Shown: in pieces, positions 6,760 through 12,259 of the stretch
How positions within the stretch are numbered: position 1 is the first letter of the stretch
How the letters are laid out: the number at the start of each line of letters is the position of its first letter
DNA from: Alphaproteobacteria bacterium
GTDB lineage: Bacteria; Pseudomonadota; Alphaproteobacteria; Sphingomonadales; Emcibacteraceae
Direction: 5' to 3'
Assembly: GCA_030432815.1 (NCBI GenBank)
Contig: JAUILB010000058.1
Location: forward strand, 1-12,259
DNA: 12,259 nucleotides
The notes under the pieces: generated by a model
Told to the model about the DNA's origin: nothing
Database searches by the model: none
The model's input: the letters and a program-made list of their open reading frames with translations, nothing else
Made by a program: the position numbers and the translations under genes

Positions 6760-7905
6760 TTAGCGAAATCTTAAATTTGCCCTTGTTAATTCGCTAACTG
6801 ACCGACAGCCCATCAGCATCATGCCCCGCCTGATTTCTTCACGCATTAAACCGAGTGCCCTTTCCACACCAGGCTGTCCGGCAGCAGCAAGAGGGTAAAG
6901 ATAAAACCGCCCGCCACCCACAGCCTTTGCCCCAAGTGATAACGCTTTTAGCACGTGTGTCCCCCGCTGAATGCCGCTATCCATGATCACATCAATATCA
7001 TCTCCAACAGCATCGACAATTTCAGCCAGTTGATCAAACGGGCTCCGCGAGCCATCTAGCTGCCTCCCACCGTGGTTAGATAAAATAATACCAGTGCATC
7101 CTATATCTACGGCTTTTTTGGCATCCTCTACGCTCATGATACCCTTAAGGCAAAATTGACCGTCCCAAAATTTCACCATTTCAGCCACATCATCCCAGTT
7201 CATGGAAGGGTCAAGCATTTCGGTAAAATATTTACCGATCGACACCGCTCCGCCACTCATATCCACATGCGCATCAAGCTGCGGCAAACTGAATTTTTCA
7301 TGAGTCAAATAGTTTATTCCCCACATGGGTTTTCGCATAAATTCAAAAAGAGCAGAAGGCGTCAGCCTGAACGGGATGGAAAATCCGGTACGAAGATCAC
7401 GTTCACGGTTTCCACCGGTAATGGTATCTACTGTGAGCATCATGATATCGACCCCGACCTCTTTTGCGCTTTCAAGCATTGCCTTGTTTAGGCCGCGATC
7501 CTTATGAAAATAAAACTGGTAGGCCTGCGGATTTTTAAATCGTGTTTTTACATCACGCAAACTAACGGTCCCTAGTGACGAAACCCCAAACATAGTGCCA
7601 TATTTTTCTGCAGCAGCCGCAACGGCATATTCACCGTCATGATGAAAAACCCTTTGAAGTGCTGTTGGCGAACAGTAAATGGGCATATCCAGCTTATGCC
7701 CCATAATGGTAACCGACATATCAATATCTTCGACACCTCGTAGAACATTCGGCACCAGATCGCAATCATCAAAACTTTCCCAATTGCGCCGATAGGTCAG
7801 CTCATCATCCGCGGCACCATCAATATAGTTAAAAATCGGACCAGGAAGCCGCCTTTGGGCAAGCTTTCTGAAATCATGAAAATTATGGCAATCTTTCAGT
7901 CGCAA
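6760..7905 (-). CDS. FMN-dependent alpha-hydroxy-acid dehydrogenase, LldD-like
   Basis: This 381-residue enzyme should oxidise an L-2-hydroxy acid to the 2-keto acid with FMN, passing electrons to quinone (LldD type) or oxygen (oxidase type). All active-site positions of the family are present: Tyr27 in FNYIDG, Tyr132 in QFYFHKDR, Asp160 and Arg167 in VDTITGGNRERD, Lys254 in LKGI, and the base His278 with Arg281 in SNHGGRQLD. DSGI (309-312) and GGGRFYLYPLAAAGQPGV (330-347) form the FMN phosphate region and resemble LldD more than plant glycolate oxidase. The start is TTG at 7905, with AGGA about 8 bases upstream and the conserved N-terminus DCHNFHDFRKLA directly after it; there is no in-frame ATG near. 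It is the last gene of the operon, 9 bases after the MFS gene. The true substrate is probably the operon's compound or an intermediate rather than necessarily lactate. Confidence 0.92.
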   Translation of the reverse strand: MRLKDCHNFHDFRKLAQRRLPGPIFNYIDGAADDELTYRRNWESFDDCDLVPNVLRGVEDIDMSVTIMGHKLDMPIYCSPTALQRVFHHDGEYAVAAAAEKYGTMFGVSSLGTVSLRDVKTRFKNPQAYQFYFHKDRGLNKAMLESAKEVGVDIMMLTVDTITGGNRERDLRTGFSIPFRLTPSALFEFMRKPMWGINYLTHEKFSLPQLDAHVDMSGGAVSIGKYFTEMLDPSMNWDDVAEMVKFWDGQFCLKGIMSVEDAKKAVDIGCTGIILSNHGGRQLDGSRSPFDQLAEIVDAVGDDIDVIMDSGIQRGTHVLKALSLGAKAVGGGRFYLYPLAAAGQPGVERALGLMREEIRRGMMLMGCRSVSELTRANLRFR

Positions 7906-7914
7906 AATGCTTTC

Positions 7915-9231
7915 CTATTCACTGACAGCTGTGGCCGCGCTTTTTTTAGCAACCCTGCGATCATTATACCAGATGCCCCCAAATATAAACAGCAGGGCAA
8001 TAGGTAGAAGTGCAACTGTCTGAAAGGATTTTTCAGCGGCATAAATCAGCGTATCAATCTGCTCCGGGCTTCCTTCCGCCATGGCCGCAAAGGCTTCCGC
8101 ACCGCCGGCAGCTTCCAGCTTCGCCTTGTCATATGCTGCGCCAAGAAGTGGCAGCACGAAATAAGTGGAAAGCGCACCCGCCGAACCAATCAGGCCAATT
8201 GTCCAGGCCCCACCACGTGGGTATCTTTCGGCCGCAGATGCAAGCATGGTCGGCCAGATGAAACATACGCCTGCTCCCCATATGGTGGCTGCGACTAAGC
8301 CTGTTATGGGCGAGTCCGCCACACTGAGCATATAAAGCCCTACACAGGTGAGAAGTGATGAAACCCAAAGAAGCCCTACGGGCGAAATTTTATGGGCAAT
8401 TGGCCCTGCAAAATGACGTGCGACAAACATGATGCCACTGACATAAACAAGAAGAAGTATTCCCGGCATTCCCACCGTATGGGTAAGCGCGAGGTCAACC
8501 CACTGTCCTGGTGCAAGTTCAGACGCAGCCGTCAGGAACATTGCCCCAAACCAGATAAAGAAACTTGGGCGTTTAAAAATTTCCCCGATCATATCACCGA
8601 AGCTGACATCAAGTTCCGAACTTTCTGTTTTTGGGAATTTTACCCCAATATTAAGGATCAGAAAGGCAAAAGCAGGGATAAATATAAGCGAAATCGCAAC
8701 CTGCCAGTTTAACCCCATAGAACTGACGGCAATACCCGAAAGTCCCCCGACAATAAGACCACCGGGCCACCAGGCGTGGAGTACATTTAATTTGTGTGTT
8801 TTGTCTTCCGGATAAAGAGAAGCCGTCGCCGGATTAATCGCCGCCTCCACAAACCCCCAGGCAATCCCCTTAAGCAGCATTCCACCCCATAGTGCCCAGT
8901 AAATATTTTCACCGCTGGCAATAACATCCGCAAAAACAAGAATGGCATTTCCAACAATTATTAATGTTGCCGCCGCGGTAATGGCCCGCCCCATACCAAT
9001 AACATCCATAAAGGGGCTAACCGCAAATAATGTTACAGAAAAACCCAGGAAAATTATGCCGAGAATTTCGCCGATCATGGTGGCAGAAGTCGTAAAATCA
9101 ATCGGATCCAGAAAGCTGCTTTTTAGATCCGCAGCTACAGACGCACCAAGTGACATTGAAACCGCAATGGTAAATAGTGCCATTGAACATATTATAAATA
9201 TTCTTCTTCGGTCATATTCTTGATCAGACAT
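7915..9231 (-). CDS. MFS transporter, FHS/sugar-acid-like
   Basis: This 438-residue protein has about twelve hydrophobic segments and short charged ends (MSDQEYDRRR, C-terminal KK), typical of a major facilitator secondary transporter of the inner membrane. The loop after TM2 (SPFMDVIGMGRA, about 71-82) is a degenerate MFS motif A. The segment EAAINPATASLYPEDKTHKLNVLHAWWPGG (about 128-157) resembles the N-P...E-K...N-LHA pattern of FHS/FucP-like and related sugar or organic-acid carriers. A hydrophilic central loop (about 200-220) separates the two halves. A ribosome site (AGGGA) lies about 7 bases before the ATG. It sits 19 bases after the SRPBCC gene and 9 before the LldD-like gene, so it probably imports the operon's substrate, though the sequence alone does not exclude export. 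Confidence 0.9.
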   Translation of the reverse strand: MSDQEYDRRRIFIICSMALFTIAVSMSLGASVAADLKSSFLDPIDFTTSATMIGEILGIIFLGFSVTLFAVSPFMDVIGMGRAITAAATLIIVGNAILVFADVIASGENIYWALWGGMLLKGIAWGFVEAAINPATASLYPEDKTHKLNVLHAWWPGGLIVGGLSGIAVSSMGLNWQVAISLIFIPAFAFLILNIGVKFPKTESSELDVSFGDMIGEIFKRPSFFIWFGAMFLTAASELAPGQWVDLALTHTVGMPGILLLVYVSGIMFVARHFAGPIAHKISPVGLLWVSSLLTCVGLYMLSVADSPITGLVAATIWGAGVCFIWPTMLASAAERYPRGGAWTIGLIGSAGALSTYFVLPLLGAAYDKAKLEAAGGAEAFAAMAEGSPEQIDTLIYAAEKSFQTVALLPIALLFIFGGIWYNDRRVAKKSAATAVSE

Positions 9232-9250
9232 AACACTATCCCTTTTTTTG

Positions 9251-9688
9251 CTATTTCGAAAAATGTTCCTTTAACGCGGCAAAGCCACCCTGAAAAACCC
9301 CCTGACCGACCATTTCGGCTTTTTCATCTTCTTCCCCCTCATTGGTGGTAAATTCAGCCGACCACTGGATGTAGGTGCGATCCCCATCCGTGACGGGCCT
9401 TAGTTCCATGGTGGAAATATAATTAAAAAGCCCGAGGCCTGTCGTCAGCATATCATATGAGAACATATAATCGATTTCGGAATAAGCCAGCAGAGTTTCC
9501 CTGATATTTTCACCGTCCTTAAGGTTAAAATTACGCACACATCCGACGGTACATGGATCAAGATCATCTTCGATCCGGCTATCGGCAATGGCTGGATGCC
9601 AATTGGGAAGGTCATTAAATCCGCGGACAACCTCCCACACCTTATCAATGGGGGCATCTATGACCGATGTTTCAAATACAGTAACCAT
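9251..9688 (-). CDS. SRPBCC (START/polyketide-cyclase-like) family protein
   Basis: This 145-residue cytoplasmic protein has the helix-grip fold signature at its start: ETSVIDAPIDKVWEVVRGFNDLPNWHPAI (about 6-34), where the DAP--KVW--V--F---P-WHP pattern is typical of the polyketide cyclase/dehydrase branch. The later strands (RNFNLKDGENIRETLLAY, YISTMELRPVTDGDRTYIQWSAEF) and the long C-terminal helix GVFQGGFAALKEHF fit the full fold, so the gene looks complete. Members bind hydrophobic small molecules, and some catalyse cyclisation, hydrolysis or dehydration; a specific reaction cannot be read from the sequence. It starts 1 base after the TIM-barrel gene, so translational coupling is likely, and its place inside a catabolic operon suggests that it handles a pathway intermediate. 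Confidence 0.88.
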   Translation of the reverse strand: MVTVFETSVIDAPIDKVWEVVRGFNDLPNWHPAIADSRIEDDLDPCTVGCVRNFNLKDGENIRETLLAYSEIDYMFSYDMLTTGLGLFNYISTMELRPVTDGDRTYIQWSAEFTTNEGEEDEKAEMVGQGVFQGGFAALKEHFSK

Positions 9689-9689
9689 T

Positions 9690-10535
9690 TTAGTTCTCCG
9701 CTTGGCTGAATTTCATTTTCTTAAACGTTTTTGTACATTCTGTAAGGGCAATCTCTGTCGGTAGTCTTTCCATGCTGCTCGCCCCGTAAAATCCGTGACA
9801 TTCAGGACATTTGTTTAAAATATATTGCGCATCTTCCGGTGTCGAGATAGGCCCGCCATGACACAGATATATAATGTCATCACGAACAGTTTTTGCGGCA
9901 GCAATCCATTCGTTAATCTGTTCTGCACATTCATCAAGCGTCGGGGCCGTGGAAACGCCGATGGCACCACCCGTTGTACATCCAAGATGGGCAACGATAA
10001 TGTCCGCCCCGGCCTTCGCCATATCAATAGCTTCCTGTGCATTAAAGACATATGGGGTTGTCAGCATATCCTGCTCATGAGCAATCCTGATCATATCCAC
10101 TTCAAGCCCGAAACCCATACCGGTTTCTTCAAAATTGGCGCGAATATTCCCGTCAAATAATCCAACCGTCGGAAAATTCTGAACACCGCTAAACCCCATA
10201 TCTTTCAATTTTTTTATAAACCGTTCCATATCAACAAATGGATCCGTCCCGTTTACCCCGGCAAGTACAGGTGTGTTTTTAACTACTGGCAAAACTTCCT
10301 TTGCCATATCAACAACAATTTCATTTGCGTTTCCGTAGGAAAGAAGCCCCGCAAGTGATCCGCGTCCCGCCATACGGTATCTGCCTGAATTATAAATAAC
10401 AATAAGGTCGATACCACCGGCTTCCTCGCATTTCGCTGAAAGCCCGGTTCCTGCACCACCCCCGATAATTGGAATTCCTTCTGCAATTTGTGCCCTGAAC
10501 CCGTCCATAAGTTCTTTTCTGCTTAATTTATTCAT
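9690..10535 (-). CDS. Tm-1-like / phosphoenolpyruvate-hydrolase-like TIM-barrel protein
   Basis: This 281-residue cytoplasmic protein matches the family called phosphoenolpyruvate hydrolase-like or TIM-barrel signal transduction protein. That is the part found C-terminal to UPF0261 in plant Tm-1 and as a separate gene in many bacteria. Family hallmarks seen are IPIIGGGAGTGLSAKCEEAGG (21-41), YNSGRYRMAGRGSLAGLLSYGNAN (48-71), PVLAGVNGTDPF (89-100), VQNFPTVGLFDG (118-129), VAHLGCTTGG (181-190) and CHGGPI (225-230). They give the alternating strand and loop pattern of a beta/alpha barrel. The family name rests on resemblance to PEP mutase/lyase-type enzymes, and I know of no firmly established reaction for this subgroup. 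Its start overlaps the end of the UPF0261 gene by 8 bases, so both proteins are probably made together and may form a complex. Confidence 0.9.
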   Translation of the reverse strand: MNKLSRKELMDGFRAQIAEGIPIIGGGAGTGLSAKCEEAGGIDLIVIYNSGRYRMAGRGSLAGLLSYGNANEIVVDMAKEVLPVVKNTPVLAGVNGTDPFVDMERFIKKLKDMGFSGVQNFPTVGLFDGNIRANFEETGMGFGLEVDMIRIAHEQDMLTTPYVFNAQEAIDMAKAGADIIVAHLGCTTGGAIGVSTAPTLDECAEQINEWIAAAKTVRDDIIYLCHGGPISTPEDAQYILNKCPECHGFYGASSMERLPTEIALTECTKTFKKMKFSQAEN

Positions 10536-11739
10536 TTGCTTCGCTCAGTTCTTTGTAATGGTTGGCTAACGCCTGTGAAAATTTCGGATCATTTATGTGG
10601 CAGGGTAATTTTACAAGCTCTACATTTTGGTTTGTAAGGGTATCTTCCAGTGCTGAAATAAAGGCGGTGTCTGCATCCGGATCGTAAAAGGCCTGTCCTT
10701 TTGCATCAAGTGCTGAAAACCCATGTAAAGGAATAATAAAGCGGGCGGCAGATCCAAATTGATTAAGTTTCCGCCCTATCCATTTCCCCATTTCCATATT
10801 TTCTTCCGCTGTCGTTCTCATCAGGGTTACTTGCGGATTATGTTTATAAAAAAGACGCCCTTCATATTTATCAGGGATGGTTGACGGTGCACCAAAATTG
10901 ACCATATCAATGGCGCCACATGAACCGACATAGGGAATATTGGCTTTTGCAAATGAATCAAGCCGACCTTCACCCGCACTCAAAATTCCGCCCATAAGAT
11001 GATCTGCCACTTCCGTGGTTGTTACATCAATAACCCCTGAAAGCATGCCATTATAAACCAGCTTTTCAAGTGTTTGTCCCCCTGTACCAGTTGCATGAAA
11101 AACCAGACATTTATGAGCAGGTTCAAGATGGGATTTAACGGCTTCCACGCATATGGTGGTTACACCAAACATCGTCATACCGATGACGGGCTCTTCCGAT
11201 TGTTCGGGGGTATAATGATCCCTGATCATCCCGCTAAGGGCGTGAGCTGCATTTGAAAGCACCTGTTCAAGGATCGGGTTAAGACCGCTGATATCCGTGA
11301 TTGAATACATCATGCAGATATCCGATGTCCCCACATAGGGGGCAATATTGCCCGATGCCATTGTGGAAACAATCACTTTGGGGATGCCTATCGGCAGCGC
11401 CTGAAAAGCGGAACTGATCAATGAAGTGCCCCCTGAACCACCAAAACCGATTACCCCGGATAAATCCGTTCTTTGGAGGAGGAAAATTTTAAACGCATCC
11501 GCCATTGCCGCAACAGAGGTGCCACGATCACCAGTAAAAACCGCATCAACCCCTGATGGATGCATTGAGGCAACTTCTGTCGCTGAGATATCGGCTTTAC
11601 TATTTGAAAATCCGGATGATGTGCTGAGATCAACTGTCACAACATTAAGGCCTGTTTTTGCAATAAGGTCACGAACAAACAGAAGCTCAGCTTCTTTTGT
11701 ATCAAATGTTCCAACAATATATGCGGTTTTGCCCGGCAC
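10528..11739 (-). CDS. UPF0261 / Tm-1-like ATP-binding domain protein
   Basis: This 403-residue protein belongs to the UPF0261 family, equivalent to the N-terminal half of tomato Tm-1, the inhibitor of tomato mosaic virus replication. Diagnostic segments are YIVGTFDTKEAEL (7-19), VTVDLSTSSG (34-43), VIGFGGSGGTSLI (96-108) and KVIVSTMASGNIAPYVGTSDI (121-141), the Gly-rich ones fitting a nucleotide-binding site. VFHATGTGGQTLEKL (213-227) and the stretch from TEVADHLMGG to VGSCGAIDMVNFG (242-283) complete the family core. Length is normal. The start is GTG at 11739: an in-frame TAA lies 9 bases upstream, AAGGGA gives a ribosome site, and the sequence from PGKTAYIVGTFDTK fits the family's N-terminus. 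It is the first structural gene of the operon, 98 bases after the AraC-type regulator. The native substrate of bacterial members is unknown to me. Confidence 0.92.
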   Translation of the reverse strand: MPGKTAYIVGTFDTKEAELLFVRDLIAKTGLNVVTVDLSTSSGFSNSKADISATEVASMHPSGVDAVFTGDRGTSVAAMADAFKIFLLQRTDLSGVIGFGGSGGTSLISSAFQALPIGIPKVIVSTMASGNIAPYVGTSDICMMYSITDISGLNPILEQVLSNAAHALSGMIRDHYTPEQSEEPVIGMTMFGVTTICVEAVKSHLEPAHKCLVFHATGTGGQTLEKLVYNGMLSGVIDVTTTEVADHLMGGILSAGEGRLDSFAKANIPYVGSCGAIDMVNFGAPSTIPDKYEGRLFYKHNPQVTLMRTTAEENMEMGKWIGRKLNQFGSAARFIIPLHGFSALDAKGQAFYDPDADTAFISALEDTLTNQNVELVKLPCHINDPKFSQALANHYKELSEANE

Positions 11740-11837
11740 CCCTGTCCCTTATTTTGTTATGTATGTTAAAAAATATAGGTATTTTATCAGGATCGGTATT
11801 GGAAGAATATGTTACTTTTTTAGGAAAATACCGTCAT
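11740..11837. promoter_or_regulatory. Leader/control region between the regulator and the Tm-1-like operon
   Basis: This 98-base AT-rich gap contains CGGTATT (11794-11800) and AATACCG (11827-11833), perfect 7-base inverted arms 26 bases apart. They could be an operator or the base of a weak leader hairpin. No convincing -35/-10 pair is visible on the minus strand, as expected if the promoter depends on the AraC-family activator, or if the operon is read through from the regulator gene. Confidence 0.35.
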
Positions 11838-12259
11838 TTACTCTGCGGAAATTCTTTTTATAGAATGCTGTTTTATATAATTCATAGGCGTTACACCAAT
11901 CTGTTTTTTAAAGTGTGATGTAAATGCACTCTGATCATAAAACCCAAGGCGGTGTGCCGTTTCAGATATACTAAGACCCCCTGCTATCATAAGATCACAT
12001 GATTTTAATATCCTCAGGTTCAGGATATATTGATGGACGCTGGTATTGAACATCTGTTTGAACCTTTTTTCAAATTGGCGAACCGACAGCCCCGCAACTT
12101 TCGCCATATCTTCGTTACATATTTTCCGTGTGTAATTATCTTTTAGAAAAATAAGTGCTTTCGAAATATCATTAAAAGGCCGCAAATTAACAGAACTATC
12201 CTCAAGTTTTTGCAATGCACCGCAAAGCCCCTGGACTGTACCCCCGGCATCTATGATCG
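11838..12259 (-). CDS. AraC/XylS-family transcriptional regulator, N-terminus beyond the right edge
   Basis: The last 139 residues are in view, and the frame stays open to the window edge. A TTG at 12215 could be read as a start, but the reading upstream (IIDAGGTVQGLCGA) is still open, so a truncated longer protein is more likely. The visible part is a complete AraC-type DNA-binding domain. The first helix-turn-helix is around CNEDMAKVAGLSVRQFEKRFKQMF, and the second is SISETAHRLGFYDQSAFTSHFKKQIGVTPMNYI, which carries the family signature (G-yD-s-Fsr-FKk--G-tP--yr). The N-terminal ligand-binding half is outside the window. It reads in the same direction as the five-gene operon, 98 bases ahead of it, and is the natural candidate for its substrate-responsive activator. 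Confidence 0.88.
   Translation of the reverse strand, partial: IIDAGGTVQGLCGALQKLEDSSVNLRPFNDISKALIFLKDNYTRKICNEDMAKVAGLSVRQFEKRFKQMFNTSVHQYILNLRILKSCDLMIAGGLSISETAHRLGFYDQSAFTSHFKKQIGVTPMNYIKQHSIKRISAE

Noticed and set aside
6703..6765. Small inverted repeats between the convergent peptidase and LldD-like genes as a shared terminator
   Set aside because: ATTAG-N6-CTAAT is only 5 bp and AT-rich, CGCTAA/TTAGCG arms are over 40 bases apart, and neither is followed by a T run.
11426..11863. Plus-strand open frame of 145 codons near the right end
   Set aside because: It lies antisense to the start of the UPF0261 gene and runs across the intergenic gap; the translated sequence has no recognisable family and no ribosome site.
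12116..12215. TTG at 12215 as the true start of the AraC-family regulator
   Set aside because: The frame is open to the window edge, there is no clear ribosome site before the TTG, and AraC-family regulators normally carry an N-terminal sensor domain. Truncation by the window is the simpler reading.

Overview
The window reads as chromosomal DNA from a moderately AT-rich Gram-negative bacterium. Evidence for this is a lipoprotein signal, several Sec signal peptides, a type IV-type prepilin peptidase, a TolB-like-propeller S9 peptidase and an LldD-type flavoenzyme. The protein styles look most like a marine alphaproteobacterium; that is an impression from family resemblance, not a proof. No RNA gene, insertion sequence, CRISPR array or phage gene was seen.

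Left part (1-3658, all minus strand). A large putative lipoprotein runs off the left edge. It has a poly-glycine linker and a tandemly duplicated beta-helix-like domain with a unit of about 419-426 residues. Upstream of it is a 322-base AT-rich gap with a hairpin at its far edge. Next come a short stand-alone A24 prepilin peptidase and a small secreted TPR-like protein, which form a two-gene unit with a good sigma70-like promoter.

Middle (3659-6707). A 257-base divergent intergenic region is dense in regulatory-looking DNA: a 9-bp-arm palindrome over the -35 box, two PHO-box-like sites and two ATTAC/GTAAT palindromes. On the plus strand follow an unrecognised secreted protein and a secreted S9-family serine peptidase with an intact catalytic triad and its own likely promoter.

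Right part (6760-12259, all minus strand). Transcription order is AraC-family regulator (cut by the right edge), UPF0261/Tm-1-like ATP-binding protein, Tm-1-like/PEP-hydrolase-like TIM barrel, SRPBCC protein, MFS transporter, and FMN-dependent alpha-hydroxy-acid dehydrogenase. The last five genes overlap by 8 bases or are separated by 1-19 bases, so they should be one operon. The two Tm-1-like proteins correspond to the two halves of plant Tm-1 and have no settled biochemical role. With an importer, a hydroxy-acid-oxidising flavoenzyme, a small ligand-binding-fold protein and a regulator alongside, the locus looks like an uncharacterised catabolic module for a small organic (hydroxy-)acid. This is the most interesting system in the window.
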